The notes: generated by a model from the letters alone, not told the origin. A stretch of 64,000 bases of DNA from Variovorax boronicumulans (GCF_007677875.1 NZ_VEDO01000002.1:456572-520571); one strand, 5' to 3'; positions 1 through 14,203 are shown, counted from the first letter of the stretch. A program made the numbers and translations.

Positions 1-672
1 ACGGACCTGCAGCGCTGGACGGTCGCCTTCGCCGCGCCTGTGGAGGCCACCGCCAGCGGGCGCCCGTTGGCCGGCCGCACCATTGCGGTCGCGCGCGATG
101 CGGCCTTCTGCTTCGTCTATGCGGCGAACCTGGACTGCCTGCGCGCGCTGGGCGCCGAGCTGCGCTTCTTCTCGCCCCTGCAGGACGCCGCGCTGCCGGC
201 CTGCAATGCGTTGTGGCTGCCCGGGGGCTATCCCGAACTGCACGCGGCACGCCTGTCGGCCAACACCGGACTGCGGGCCGACCTGCACGCCCATGTGCGA
301 GCCGGCAAGCCCGTCTGGGCAGAATGCGGCGGCATGATGGCTTTGTTCGACACGCTGGTGGACGGCCAGGGCCGGGCCCACGCGCTATGGGGCCTCTTGC
401 CCGGCCGCGTGCAGATGCAGCCGCGGCTCGCGGCGCTGGGGCCGCAGCAGCTGGCGCTGCCGGACGGCCTGCTGCGCGGCCACACCTTCCACTACTCCAC
501 CTGCGAGACGCCGCTGGCGCCCGCGGCACGTACGGCGCGTCCGGGCCTGGCGTCTGCGCCGGATGCCGGCGAGGCGCTGCTGCAGCACGGCAGCATCCGC
601 GCGAGCTACTTCCACGCCTGGTTCGCCTCCAGCCCGGCGGCGACCGCGAGCCTGTTCACATGGCCGAACTGA
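1..672 (+). CDS. cobB: Cobyrinate a,c-diamide synthase, 3' part
   Basis: C-terminal about 223 residues of a CobB/CbiA enzyme. The reading frame is open from the first base, so the start lies upstream of the window. The family performs ATP- and glutamine-dependent amidation of the a and c carboxylates of the corrin ring. What is visible is the class I glutaminase half: a nucleophile loop AECGGMMALF at about residues 105-114 and a C-terminal GHTFHYSTCE stretch with the partner His. The N-terminal ATP-binding half is not visible. The last 13 bases overlap the cobU start codon, so the two are probably translationally coupled. This gene opens the cobB-cobU-btuFCD-cobO-cbiB run. Confidence 0.93.
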   Translation, partial: TDLQRWTVAFAAPVEATASGRPLAGRTIAVARDAAFCFVYAANLDCLRALGAELRFFSPLQDAALPACNALWLPGGYPELHAARLSANTGLRADLHAHVRAGKPVWAECGGMMALFDTLVDGQGRAHALWGLLPGRVQMQPRLAALGPQQLALPDGLLRGHTFHYSTCETPLAPAARTARPGLASAPDAGEALLQHGSIRASYFHAWFASSPAATASLFTWPN

Positions 673-1220
673 TCCTGGGCGGCCAGAAGAGCGGCAAGTC
701 GCGCCGCGCCGAGTTGGCGGCGCGCGACTGGCTGGCTGGCGCACCCGGCCGCAGCGCCGTGCTGATCGCGACCGCCCCCGGCCACGACGACGAGATGCGC
801 GCGCGCATCGCCCGGCACCGCAGCGACCGTGCCGCGCGCGTGCCGGGCCTGACGACGGTGGAGGAACCGCTGCGGCTGGCCGAGACCATCGCGGCGTGCA
901 GCACGCCGCACACGCTGTTGGTGGTGGACTGCCTCACGCTGTGGCTCACCAACCGGCTGATGCCGTTGGCCGGCCCCGCTTGCACGGCGGCGGAGCTGGA
1001 AGCTGCCCAACTGGCCCTCGAAGAGGCCGTGCGCGCGGCCCCAGGGCCGCTGCTGCTGGTCAGCAACGAGATCGGCCTGGGCGTGATTCCTCTGGGCCGC
1101 GAGGTGCGGGCCTTCGTCGACGCGCTGGGCAGCCTGAACCAGCGCATGGCCGCCTGCTGCGCGCGCGTGACGCTGATGGCGGCCGGGCTGCCGCTGGTGC
1201 TGAAGGACGAGGCCGCATGA
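660..1220 (+). CDS. cobU: Adenosylcobinamide kinase / guanylyltransferase
   Basis: Bifunctional CobU/CobP of 186 aa, the usual family size. It phosphorylates adenosylcobinamide and transfers GMP to it in nucleotide-loop assembly. The N-terminal P-loop GGQKSGKS (residues 7-14), an RHRSDR segment holding the expected guanylylated His (about residue 53), and VVDCLTLWLTN (Walker B-like) are all visible. ATG at 660 lies inside the end of cobB and the stop overlaps the next gene as ATGA. The start was chosen because the P-loop falls at the normal distance from it; reading further upstream is only an open-frame extension. Confidence 0.95.
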   Translation: MAELILGGQKSGKSRRAELAARDWLAGAPGRSAVLIATAPGHDDEMRARIARHRSDRAARVPGLTTVEEPLRLAETIAACSTPHTLLVVDCLTLWLTNRLMPLAGPACTAAELEAAQLALEEAVRAAPGPLLLVSNEIGLGVIPLGREVRAFVDALGSLNQRMAACCARVTLMAAGLPLVLKDEAA

Positions 1221-2086
1221 GCGTTCTTCGCACGCTGCTGCTGGCGCTGGCCTGCTGTGCGCACACGCTGGGCGCGGCGACCGAGATCGTGGACGAGACC
1301 GGCACGCGCGTGCGGCTGGACGCGCCGCCCGCCCGCATCGTCTCGCTGCTGCCCTCGCTGACCGAAACCGTCTGCGCGCTCGGTGCCTGCGCGCGCCTGG
1401 TCGGCGTGGACCGCTTCTCCAACTGGCCGCCCGAGGTGCGCCAGCTGCCGCAGCTCGGCGGCGGCGTGGACCCCCACATCGAGGCCATCCTGCGCACGCG
1501 GCCCGATCTGGTGCTGGTCTCGCACAGCGGCCGCGTCGCCGAACGCCTGCGCGCCCTGGGCCTGAAGGTCGTGGTGCTGGAGCCCAAGAACCATGCCGAC
1601 GTGCGCCGTGTGCTGGGCACCGTGGGCCAGCTGCTGGGCCTGCCCGACAGCGCGGCGGCCGTCGTGTGGCAGCGCATCGATGCAGGGTTGACCGCGGCCG
1701 CCGCCACGCTGCCCGACCAGGCACGGCGCGCCCGCGTCTACATCGAGGTCAGCCGCGGCCCCTACGCGGCCAGCGCGGCCTCCTTCATCGGCGAGACGCT
1801 GGCGCGCCTGGGTGTGGCCAACGTGGTGCCAGCCGACCTGGGGCCCTTCCCCAAGCTCAACCCCGAGTACGTGGTGCGCGCCGACCCCGACCTCATCATG
1901 CTGGCCAACCGCACCATGCAGGCCGAAATCGACTACCCGGGCTGGCGTGCCATGCGCGCGGTGCGGGAGCAGCGCATCTGCCTGTTCTCGCTGGACGATG
2001 CCGAGATCGTGGTGCGGCCCGGGCCGCGCATGGACCAGGCGGCGCGGGTGATGGCCGACTGCCTGAAGGCGAAGGTGACGCCATGA
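1217..2086 (+). CDS. btuF: Corrinoid ABC transporter, periplasmic binding protein
   Basis: 289-aa BtuF/FecB-type solute-binding protein with an N-terminal signal peptide (hydrophobic stretch about residues 4-18, likely cleavage after LGA). Periplasmic-binding-fold hallmarks are visible: PARIVSLLPSLTETVCALG near residue 37, then LVGVDRFSNWP, then DLVLVSH. Presence within a cobalamin operon and the BtuC/BtuD partners directly downstream make vitamin B12 or a cobinamide precursor the likely ligand. Its ATG overlaps the cobU stop (ATGA) and its own stop overlaps btuC in the same way. A second copy of this system lies at 60-62.7 kb. Confidence 0.88.
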   Translation: MSVLRTLLLALACCAHTLGAATEIVDETGTRVRLDAPPARIVSLLPSLTETVCALGACARLVGVDRFSNWPPEVRQLPQLGGGVDPHIEAILRTRPDLVLVSHSGRVAERLRALGLKVVVLEPKNHADVRRVLGTVGQLLGLPDSAAAVVWQRIDAGLTAAAATLPDQARRARVYIEVSRGPYAASAASFIGETLARLGVANVVPADLGPFPKLNPEYVVRADPDLIMLANRTMQAEIDYPGWRAMRAVREQRICLFSLDDAEIVVRPGPRMDQAARVMADCLKAKVTP

Positions 2087-3084
2087 ACCAGCGCCGCGCC
2101 GCCTGGCTCGCGCTCGCATTGGCACTGCTGTCCGCGGCCCTCGTGCTGCTCGGCGCCAGCGTGGGCAGCACCGGCTTCGACTGGCCCTGGCGCCTGCGCG
2201 ACGACCCCATGGGCTGGAAGATCGTGCAGGACATCCGGCTGCCGCGCACGCTCGGAACCTGGCTGGCCGGCGCGCTGCTGGGCCTGGCTGGCGCCATCGC
2301 GCAGGGCCTGTTCCGCAACCCGCTGGCCGACCCCTACCTGCTCGGCAGCGGCTCGGGCGCGCTGCTGGGCGTGGCGGCCAGCATGGCGGCGCTGGGCGGC
2401 TCGCCGTTCGCGCTGTCCTGGTTCGCGCGCATGGGTCTGGCCGGCGCTGCCTTCGTCGGCGCCGTCGCCGGCGTGCTGCTCACGCTCGCCCTCGCGCAGG
2501 GTGTGCAGCACACGCTGCGGCTGCTGCTGGCCGGCGTGATCGTGGGCGTGGTGCTGAGCGCCATCACCTCGCTGCTGATGCTGCTGTCGCCCGAGATCAT
2601 GCAGGCGCTGCAGGCCTTCATGCTGGGCAACACCAGCACGGTGGGCTGGTCGGCCTGCGCGCTGATGGCGGTGCCGCTGGCGCTGGCGGCGCTGGTCGCC
2701 TGGGCGCTGTCGCCCACGCTGGACGCGCTGGCACTGGGCGAGGCGACGGCCACCAGCCTGGGCCTTCCGCTGCCGGCCATGCGCATGGCCCTGGTCGCCA
2801 CGCTGGGCCTGGCCACCGGCGCGGCCGTGGCGCAGACCGGTCTGGTGGCCTTCGTGGGCCTGGCCGCGCCGCACCTGGCGCGCTCGCTGGTCAAGGTCAC
2901 GCATGGCCGGCTGATCCTGCTGGCCGCCGGCACGGGTGGCGTGCTGCTGCTGGCCGCCGACATCCTGGCAAGGTGGCTGATCGCGCCGCAGGAGCTGCCG
3001 GTCGGCGTGCTGACGGCCGTGCTGGGCGGAACCTACCTGCTGTGGCGCATGCGCCAGCGCACGCGTGCAGGCGGCTTGCCATGA
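2083..3084 (+). CDS. btuC: Corrinoid ABC transporter permease (FecCD family)
   Basis: 333-aa inner-membrane permease rich in hydrophobic helices (about ten predicted from composition). It carries the FecCD signatures DIRLPRTLGTWLAGALLGLAG and GLFRNPLADPYLLGSGSGA near residues 49-93, and [15 protein letters not shown] near residue 255. It forms the translocation channel with the ATPase that follows. The start overlaps the btuF stop (ATGA) and its own stop overlaps the ATPase start. The family also carries siderophores; the cobalamin assignment comes from the neighbours. Confidence 0.9.
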   Translation: MNQRRAAWLALALALLSAALVLLGASVGSTGFDWPWRLRDDPMGWKIVQDIRLPRTLGTWLAGALLGLAGAIAQGLFRNPLADPYLLGSGSGALLGVAASMAALGGSPFALSWFARMGLAGAAFVGAVAGVLLTLALAQGVQHTLRLLLAGVIVGVVLSAITSLLMLLSPEIMQALQAFMLGNTSTVGWSACALMAVPLALAALVAWALSPTLDALALGEATATSLGLPLPAMRMALVATLGLATGAAVAQTGLVAFVGLAAPHLARSLVKVTHGRLILLAAGTGGVLLLAADILARWLIAPQELPVGVLTAVLGGTYLLWRMRQRTRAGGLP

Positions 3085-3842
3085 CGATGGCACTCGAAGC
3101 CCGTCGTCTGCACGCTGCCCAGGGGCAGGTCGAGGTGTTGCACGGCGTCGACCTGCGCCTGCCCGCCGCCTGCTGGACGGCCGTGGTCGGCCCCAACGGC
3201 GCCGGCAAATCCACGCTGCTCAAGGCCCTGGCCGGCCTCTTGCCCAGCACCGGCGAACTGCTGCTGCAAGGCCGTCCGCTGACCGCTTACAGCGGCCGCG
3301 AGCGCGCCCGCCGCATCGCCTGGCTGGGCCAGAACGAGGCCGCGGCCGACGACCTGTCGGTGCACGATGTGGTCATGCTGGGCCGGCTGCCGCACCGGGC
3401 CTGGCTGGCCGCGCCGGGTGCGGCCGACCATGCGGCCGTCGAGGAGGCGCTGCGCGCCACCCATGCGCTGGACTGGGCAGCGCGCCCGCTGGGACGGCTG
3501 TCGGGCGGCGAGCGCCAGCGCGTGCTGCTGGCGCGGGCGCTGGCCGTCCAGGCGCCCGTGCTGCTCATGGACGAGCCCCTGGCCAACCTCGACCCGCCGC
3601 ACCAGGCCGACTGGCTGGCCATGGCGCGGGCGCTCGCGCACGCCGGCCGCACCGTCGTCAGCGTGCTGCACGAGCTGCCGGCTGCGCTGCAGGCCGACGC
3701 GCTGCTCATCGTCGAGCGCGGCCGCATCGTGCACCACGGCCCCAGCGGCGATGCCGCCACGCACCGCGCGCTGGAGGCGGTGTTCGCGCAGCGCGTCGCC
3801 GTGCATCGCGTCGCTGGCCAATGGATCACGATTCCAAGATGA
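3081..3842 (+). CDS. btuD: Corrinoid ABC transporter ATP-binding protein
   Basis: 253-aa ABC ATPase. Walker [10 protein letters not shown] is at residues 37-45, the signature LSGGERQR starts at residue 140, Walker B VLLMDEP has D164/E165, and a switch His is present in SVLHE. It energises the BtuC permease encoded immediately upstream, with an ATGA overlap. The C-terminal tail is short. It is followed by a 190-base gap holding a GC-rich repeat before cobO. Confidence 0.92.
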   Translation: MTMALEARRLHAAQGQVEVLHGVDLRLPAACWTAVVGPNGAGKSTLLKALAGLLPSTGELLLQGRPLTAYSGRERARRIAWLGQNEAAADDLSVHDVVMLGRLPHRAWLAAPGAADHAAVEEALRATHALDWAARPLGRLSGGERQRVLLARALAVQAPVLLMDEPLANLDPPHQADWLAMARALAHAGRTVVSVLHELPAALQADALLIVERGRIVHHGPSGDAATHRALEAVFAQRVAVHRVAGQWITIPR

Positions 3843-3847
3843 AGAAC

Positions 3848-3900
3848 AACCCCCCAGGCCGCTACGCGGCTCCCCCCTTCTGCTGCGCGAAGGAGGGCAC
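3848..3900 (+). repeat. Short GC-rich intergenic repeat between btuD and cobO
   Basis: A run of C, a GGCCGC-TACG-CGGC-like stem, another C run, and then a GCGCGAAGGAGGG segment. Its composition and its position between two otherwise tightly packed operon genes match the short palindromic spacers seen repeatedly in Comamonadaceae genomes. A related but non-identical element lies at 14146-14196. The rest of the gap (3901-4034) shows no ORF or clear promoter to me. Confidence 0.45.
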
Positions 3901-4034
3901 ATCCAGCGGTCTGGCAGAGCCAGCCCCGCGGATGTCGCTGGCATGGCCTGCTCCGCGGCCTTCTGCACCGTGGCCAGGCGGCTGTCGCTGCGAGCATGTC
4001 GGCGCGCAGGGCGCACTGTGACAAGAGAACAAGC

Positions 4035-4604
4035 ATGAAGATCGAAACCCCACCCACCACCAAGCCCTACGAGAAGCCCGAGGGCGAGCGCCGCGGCATC
4101 GTCATCGTCAACACCGGCGACGGCAAGGGCAAGAGCACGGCCGCCTTCGGCCTGGCGCTGCGCGCCCATGGCCGCGGCAAGCGCGTGAAGATCTACCAGT
4201 TCATGAAGGTGCCGACGGCGCGCTTTGGCGAGCACCGCATGTTCGAGCAGCTCGGCATGCCCATCGAGGGTCTGGGCGACGGCTTTTCGTGGAAAAGCCA
4301 GGATCTGGAACGCTCGGGCCAGCTCGCGCGTGAAGGCTGGGAGAAGGCCAAGGCCGCCATCCTGTCGGGCGAGTTCTTCATGGTCACCCTGGACGAAATC
4401 ACCTACCCGCTGGTGTACGGCTGGCTGCCGCTGGACGACGTGCTGGCCACGCTGCGCGCGCGGCCGCGCGAGGTGCATGTGGTGTTGACCGGCCGGCGCT
4501 GTCCGCCCGAGCTCATCGAACTGGCCGACACCGTGACCGAGATGACGCTGGTCAAGCACGCGTTCAAGGCCGGCATTCCAGCGCAGCGCGGCATCGAGGA
4601 TTGA
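4035..4604 (+). CDS. cobO: Cob(I)yrinic acid a,c-diamide adenosyltransferase
   Basis: 189-aa CobO/CobA/BtuR ATP:corrinoid adenosyltransferase, which attaches the upper adenosyl ligand to the reduced corrinoid. The P-loop [10 protein letters not shown] is at residues 26-35. KIYQFMK and [16 protein letters not shown] follow in family order, and [21 protein letters not shown] ends the conserved core. The length is normal. I chose ATG 4035, which follows an AGAGAA stretch; an upstream ATG at 3996 would add 13 non-conserved residues. The stop overlaps the next gene's TTG start. Confidence 0.95.
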   Translation: MKIETPPTTKPYEKPEGERRGIVIVNTGDGKGKSTAAFGLALRAHGRGKRVKIYQFMKVPTARFGEHRMFEQLGMPIEGLGDGFSWKSQDLERSGQLAREGWEKAKAAILSGEFFMVTLDEITYPLVYGWLPLDDVLATLRARPREVHVVLTGRRCPPELIELADTVTEMTLVKHAFKAGIPAQRGIED

Positions 4605-5509
4605 GCGCCGCCGCGGCCTTGTGGATCGCGCTGCTGGTGGACCGCCTGTGGGGCGAGCCACCAGCGGCGCTGCACCCCGTCGTCGCCATGGGGCGCTACC
4701 TGGGCTGGGCCGGAAAGCGCCTGCCGCAAGCGCCGGCCGCGGCGTTCACGGTCGGCGCGCTGGCCTGGTGCGCTGGGGCGCTGGTGGTCGGCGCGCTGGC
4801 GGCGGCGCTGCAGTGGGCGGTGCTGGCGTTCCTCCCCGGCTGGGCCGCCGCGCTGCTGCTGGGCCTGGCGCTCAAGCCCATGCTGGCCTGGCGCATGCTG
4901 CACGACGAGGTGCAGGCGGTCGAGACCGCGCTGGGCGACTCGCTCGACGCCGGTCGCGCCCGGCTGGCCATGCTGGTCAGCCGCGACGTGGCGCCGTTGG
5001 ACGCCGGCACCGTGCGCGAGAGCGCCATCGAGTCGTTGGCCGAGAACCTGAACGACTCGGTGGTCGCGCCGCTGTTCTGGTTCCTCGTGGCCGGCCTGCC
5101 GGGTGCGGCCTTGTTCCGTTTTGCCAACACGGCCGATGCCATGTGGGGCTACCGCTGCGTGCGCGGCGGGCGCGACTGGGAATGGGCCGGCAAGTGGGCC
5201 GCCCGCGCCGACGATGCGCTGGGCTGGTTGCCGGCACGCACCACGGCACTGCTGCTGTGCCCGGTGCGTGCCTGGCGCGCGCTCGCGAGAGAGGCTGGCC
5301 GCACGGCCTCGCCCAACAGCGGCTGGCCGATGGCCGCCATGGCCCTGCAACTGGGCGTGCGCCTGCGCAAACCTGGCGTGTATGCGCTCAACGCCAGCGC
5401 CAGGGCGCCGCAGGCCGGCGACACGGCACGCGCATTGGCACGCGCCGGGCGCACCGTGCTGCTCGTGGGCGCGCTGGCGGGTGGGCTGGCGGCGCTGTGC
5501 CTGCGCTGA
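4601..5509 (+). CDS. cbiB: Adenosylcobinamide-phosphate synthase (CbiB/CobD)
   Basis: 302-aa membrane enzyme that attaches the aminopropanol (phosphate) arm to adenosylcobyric acid. The N-terminal motif [19 protein letters not shown], the central [15 protein letters not shown] and [17 protein letters not shown] segments, and [11 protein letters not shown] are diagnostic. Several hydrophobic helices are present (for example residues 48-90). The start is TTG 4601, overlapping the cobO stop (TTGA). The next in-frame initiators are also non-ATG, so coupling to cobO is probably important. Confidence 0.92.
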   Translation: MSAAAALWIALLVDRLWGEPPAALHPVVAMGRYLGWAGKRLPQAPAAAFTVGALAWCAGALVVGALAAALQWAVLAFLPGWAAALLLGLALKPMLAWRMLHDEVQAVETALGDSLDAGRARLAMLVSRDVAPLDAGTVRESAIESLAENLNDSVVAPLFWFLVAGLPGAALFRFANTADAMWGYRCVRGGRDWEWAGKWAARADDALGWLPARTTALLLCPVRAWRALAREAGRTASPNSGWPMAAMALQLGVRLRKPGVYALNASARAPQAGDTARALARAGRTVLLVGALAGGLAALCLR

Positions 5510-5538
5510 GCTGCATCGCCGGCCGGGCCTGCAGGTGC

Positions 5539-5569
5539 GTGACTGCCTTCACGGACCCGCAGTCACTTT
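5539..5569 (+). terminator. Candidate terminator after cbiB
   Basis: Perfect 8-bp inverted repeat GTGACTGC (5539-5546) and its complement (5559-5566) around a 12-base loop, followed by a short TTTA tail. It lies 30 bases after the cbiB stop, where the cobalamin operon should end. The weak U-tract limits confidence. Confidence 0.4.
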
Positions 5570-5580
5570 AGGTCGAATCT

Positions 5581-5610
5581 TTGACCGAATTCATTTATAA
5601 ACGGTAACAA
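5581..5610 (+). promoter_or_regulatory. Candidate sigma-70 promoter for the hybrid kinase
   Basis: TTGACC at 5581-5586 (five of six matches to the -35 consensus), an 18-base spacer, and a TAACAA-like -10 at 5605-5610. They sit in an unusually A/T-rich patch of a GC-rich region, about 80 bases before the kinase start. The -10 match is poor. Confidence 0.33.
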
Positions 5611-5690
5611 ATCAGGACAGGAGCGCTCCCGGATGGTGGTTCCATTGCCAATGCTGTTTTCGCAGCGCGCCTGAGCGGGGGCTGGCAGCC

Positions 5691-9866
<4,176 letters not shown>

Positions 9867-9937
9867 ACCTGCCGCAGCGGCCGCGCGGCCGGCTTGCCTA
9901 TGATCGCCGGCTGACCAATCACCACCTGCGATCCACC

Positions 9938-10918
9938 ATGCAACATCTCCGCTTCGGCCGCACCGGCCTGCAGGTCTCGCGCCTGTGCCTGGGCTGCATG
10001 AGCTACGGCGCGCCCGAGCAGGGCAACCACGCCTGGACCCTGCCCGAGGCCGCGAGCCGGCCCTTCCTCAAGAAGGCGCTGGACCTCGGCATCAACTTCT
10101 TCGACACCGCCAACGTCTATTCGGCCGGCACCAGCGAGGAGATCGTCGGCCGCGCACTGGCCGACTACGCGCCGCGCGACGAGGTCGTCGTGGCCACCAA
10201 GGTGCATGGCCGCATGCGGCCCGGGCTCAATGGCGCCGGCCTGTCGCGCAAGGCCATCCTGGCAGAGATCGATCACAGCCTGAAGCGCCTGGGCATGGAT
10301 TACGTGGATCTCTACCAGATCCACCGCTGGGACCCCGCCACGCCGATCGAGGAAACCATGGAGGCGCTGCACGACGTGGTCAAGGCCGGCAAGGCGCGCT
10401 ACATCGGTGCCTCGTCCATGTACGCCTGGCAGTTCGCCAAGGCCCAGGCCGTGGCCGAGCGCCATGGCTGGACGCGTTTCGCCTCCATGCAGAACTACCT
10501 GAACCTGCTGTACCGCGAAGAGCAGCGCGAGATGCTGCCGTTGTGCCGCGACCAGGGCGTGGCGGTGATCCCGTGGAGCCCCATGGCACGCGGCCGCCTC
10601 ACGCGCGACTGGGACAGTGCCAGCGCCCGCGCCGAGACCGACGCCTTCGGCCGCACGCTGTATGCCAACACCGCCGAGGCCGACCGCAAGGTGGTCGAGG
10701 CCGTGGCGCAGGTGGCCGCGGCGCGCGGCGTGCCGCGTGCGCAGGTCGCGCTGGCCTGGGTGCTGCAGCAGCCCGGCGTGACGGCGCCCATCGTCGGCGC
10801 GACCAAGGTGGAGCACCTGGACGACGCGGTGGCGGCGCTGGCGCTCCAGCTCACGCCCGAGGAAACCGCGGCGCTCGAGGCACCCTACGTCCCGCACGCG
10901 GTGGTCGGCTTCTCGTGA
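9938..10918 (+). CDS. Aldo/keto reductase
   Basis: 326-aa NAD(P)H-dependent (alpha/beta)8 oxidoreductase. The AKR tetrad is visible as D56 (FFDTANVYS), Y61, K88 (VVVATKV) and H129 (YQIHRWD). The QHLRFGRTGLQVSRLCLGC start is typical of the family's YajO/YakC-like branch. ATG 9938 is preferred because it begins at the family's normal N-terminus; an in-frame ATG at 9863, overlapping the kinase stop, would add 25 non-conserved residues. The stop overlaps the cytidine deaminase start (GTGA). The physiological substrate cannot be told from sequence. Confidence 0.9.
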   Translation: MQHLRFGRTGLQVSRLCLGCMSYGAPEQGNHAWTLPEAASRPFLKKALDLGINFFDTANVYSAGTSEEIVGRALADYAPRDEVVVATKVHGRMRPGLNGAGLSRKAILAEIDHSLKRLGMDYVDLYQIHRWDPATPIEETMEALHDVVKAGKARYIGASSMYAWQFAKAQAVAERHGWTRFASMQNYLNLLYREEQREMLPLCRDQGVAVIPWSPMARGRLTRDWDSASARAETDAFGRTLYANTAEADRKVVEAVAQVAAARGVPRAQVALAWVLQQPGVTAPIVGATKVEHLDDAVAALALQLTPEETAALEAPYVPHAVVGFS

Positions 10919-11313
10919 CCGAGGCCCTGCTGGCCGCGGCGCGCGCGGCGCAGGCCAACGCGCATGCGCCGTACTCGCGCTACAAGGTCGGTGCTGCGCT
11001 GGCCACGCCCGACGGGCGCGTGTTCGCGGGCTGCAACGTCGAAAACGCGGCCTACCCGAGCGGCACCTGCGCCGAAGCCGGCGCCATCGCCGCCATGGTC
11101 GCGGCCGGCGGACGCGCCATTGCCGAGATCCTGGTCGTGGGCGACGGGCCCGAGCCCATCACGCCCTGCGGCAACTGCCGCCAGCGCATCCGCGAGTTCG
11201 CCGTTGACGGCACGCGCGTGCACGCGGCGGGCGCTGCTGGCGTGCTGGCCAGCTTCACCCTCGACGAACTGCTGCCGGCCTCGTTCGGTCCGCAGCACCT
11301 GCCATCTGCCTGA
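10915..11313 (+). CDS. cdd: Cytidine deaminase
   Basis: 132-aa zinc-dependent homotetrameric-type cytidine deaminase, converting cytidine or deoxycytidine to uridine in pyrimidine salvage. The zinc/catalytic signatures are C52-A-E54 and PCGNCRQ with C85 and C88. CNVENAAYPSGTC is the substrate-binding strand. The start is GTG 10915, overlapping the aldo/keto reductase stop; in-frame upstream sequence is not conserved. The length matches the small Cdd class. Confidence 0.93.
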   Translation: MTEALLAAARAAQANAHAPYSRYKVGAALATPDGRVFAGCNVENAAYPSGTCAEAGAIAAMVAAGGRAIAEILVVGDGPEPITPCGNCRQRIREFAVDGTRVHAAGAAGVLASFTLDELLPASFGPQHLPSA

Positions 11314-11324
11314 GCGCTTTCTCC

Positions 11325-11690
11325 ATGCCCCACATCGTCATCGAATACACCCCCAACCTCGGCGCGCTGCCGTTCGACGCCATGTTGGCCTCGGCCACGC
11401 AGGCGCTGTCGGAAAGTCCCGAGGTGCAGGACGAGGCCGACCTCAAGGCCCGCGTGCTGCGCGCCGACCATTTCCGCGTGGGCCTCGCGGACAGCGGCCG
11501 CGGTTACCTGCATGTGCAGCTGCGCATCCTGGCCGGCCGCACGCCCGAGGCCAAGAAGGACCTGAGCCGCCGTGTGGCGGATGCGCTGCGCGACCATCTG
11601 GGCGCGCTGCCGCCAGATCTGGAGGCCTTTCTCAGCGTGGAGGTCGTCGACATGGACCGCGGCAGCTACACCAAGGTCCGCCTGGCTTGA
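11325..11690 (+). CDS. 5-carboxymethyl-2-hydroxymuconate isomerase-like tautomerase
   Basis: 121-aa member of the CHMI/HpaF tautomerase family. The mature N-terminus would be Pro (MPHIVIEYTPNLG), the catalytic base in this superfamily, and the C-terminal GSYTKVRLA is typical. HpaF acts in homoprotocatechuate meta-cleavage, but no other pathway genes are adjacent, so the true substrate is open. It lies 11 bases after cdd and is likely co-transcribed. Confidence 0.85.
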   Translation: MPHIVIEYTPNLGALPFDAMLASATQALSESPEVQDEADLKARVLRADHFRVGLADSGRGYLHVQLRILAGRTPEAKKDLSRRVADALRDHLGALPPDLEAFLSVEVVDMDRGSYTKVRLA

Positions 11691-11765
11691 ACGTGCCGCG
11701 CACCGTCTTCCCGTAAACTGGTCGGGCCGCGCTTACCCGCGCGGCGCCCAGGGGCCGGCCACTGA

Positions 11766-13055
<1,290 letters not shown>

Positions 13056-13057
13056 GC

Positions 13058-14122
13058 ATGCTGACCGAAGTCAAGAACCCTGCGGTGGAGACCGCAGAGA
13101 CGAGGAGCAAGCCCATGACCATGATCCAGGCCCTGCGTTCGGCGCTGGACGTGCTGATGGCGCGCGACCCCGACGTGGTCGTGTTCGGCCAAGACGTGGG
13201 CTACTTCGGCGGCGTGTTCCGCGTCACCGAAGGCCTGCAGGCCAAGTACGGCAAGACCCGCTGCTTCGACGCGCCGATCAGCGAGGGCGGCATCGTCGGC
13301 GTGGCCGTGGGCATGGGGGCCTACGGCCTGCGCCCGGTGGCCGAGATCCAGTTCGCCGACTACTTCTATCCGGCCTCGGACCAGCTCGTGTCCGAGGCGG
13401 CGCGGCTGCGCTACCGCTCGGCCGGCGACTTCACCTGCCCGATCACGGTGCGCATGCCCTGCGGCGGCGGCATCTACGGCGGGCAGACGCACAGCCAGAG
13501 CCCCGAGGCGCTGTTCACCCATGTGAGCGGCCTGCGCACCGTGCTGCCCAGCAACCCGTACGACGCCAAGGGCCTGCTGATCTCCGCGATCGAGTGCAAC
13601 GATCCTGTCATCTTCCTGGAGCCCAAGCGGCTCTACAACGGCCCCTTCGACGGCCACCACGACCGTCCCGTCGTGCCCTGGTCCAAGCACGCCCTGGGCA
13701 TGGTGCCCGAGGGCTACTACCGCGTGCCGCTGGAGTCGGCCGCCGTGTTCCGGCCCGGCAACCAGCTCACGGTGCTGACCTACGGCACCATGACCTGGGT
13801 GGCCGAGTGCGCCGCACGCGAGACCGGCATCGATGCCGAGATCATCGACCTGCGCTCGATCTGGCCGCTGGACCTGGACACCATCGTCGCGTCCGTCAAG
13901 AAGACCGGCCGCTGCGTGATCGTGCACGAGGCGACCAAGACCAGCGGCTTCGGCGCCGAGCTCTCGGCCCTGGTGCAGGAGCACTGCTTCTACCAGCTGG
14001 AGGCGCCGATCGAGCGCGTGACCGGCTGGGACACGCCGTACCCGCACGCCCAGGAATGGGCGTACTTCCCGGGACCCGACCGCGTCGGTGCGGCCTTCAA
14101 GCGCGCGATGGAGAAATCATGA
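13058..14122 (+). CDS. bkdA2: Branched-chain 2-oxoacid dehydrogenase E1, beta subunit
   Basis: 354-aa transketolase-like beta subunit that pairs with the E1 alpha encoded 2 bases upstream. Visible family segments are MTMIQALRSALDVLM, FGQDVGYFGGVFRVTEGL, FDAPISEGGIVGVAVGMG, IQFADYFYPASDQ and the C-terminal WDTPYPHAQEWAYFPGPDRV. About 19 residues precede the usual MTMIQAL start; the ATG at 13058 follows GGGAG, while the internal ATG at the MTMIQAL position is also possible. An 81-base spacer with a repeat separates it from E2. Confidence 0.94.
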   Translation: MLTEVKNPAVETAETRSKPMTMIQALRSALDVLMARDPDVVVFGQDVGYFGGVFRVTEGLQAKYGKTRCFDAPISEGGIVGVAVGMGAYGLRPVAEIQFADYFYPASDQLVSEAARLRYRSAGDFTCPITVRMPCGGGIYGGQTHSQSPEALFTHVSGLRTVLPSNPYDAKGLLISAIECNDPVIFLEPKRLYNGPFDGHHDRPVVPWSKHALGMVPEGYYRVPLESAAVFRPGNQLTVLTYGTMTWVAECAARETGIDAEIIDLRSIWPLDLDTIVASVKKTGRCVIVHEATKTSGFGAELSALVQEHCFYQLEAPIERVTGWDTPYPHAQEWAYFPGPDRVGAAFKRAMEKS

Positions 14123-14145
14123 CCCCCCACGCTCATCACTGTGTG

Positions 14146-14196
14146 TATCGCTGCCCCCCCGAGGGGGAGCTTCAGTGCCTTCGGGCGGCCGGGCGG
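14146..14196 (+). repeat. GC-rich palindromic spacer between E1beta and E2 genes
   Basis: A C7 run, then GAGGGGG, then TTCAGTGCCTTCGGGCGGCCGG. The C and G runs can pair, and the CTTCGG tetraloop-like core resembles the short repeats of Comamonadaceae. It sits in the only gap of an otherwise tightly packed operon, so it may be a repeat insertion or an mRNA stability or attenuation element. Confidence 0.45.
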
Positions 14197-14203
14197 CACT
14201 GAC

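Noticed and set aside
3843..4034. Possible cobalamin riboswitch before cobO
   Set aside because: No B12 box or conserved core; the gap holds only a GC-rich repeat.
11754..11760. GCCACTG upstream of the bkd operon
   Set aside because: No P1 helix or CCCCCGCAAC core nearby; a chance match.
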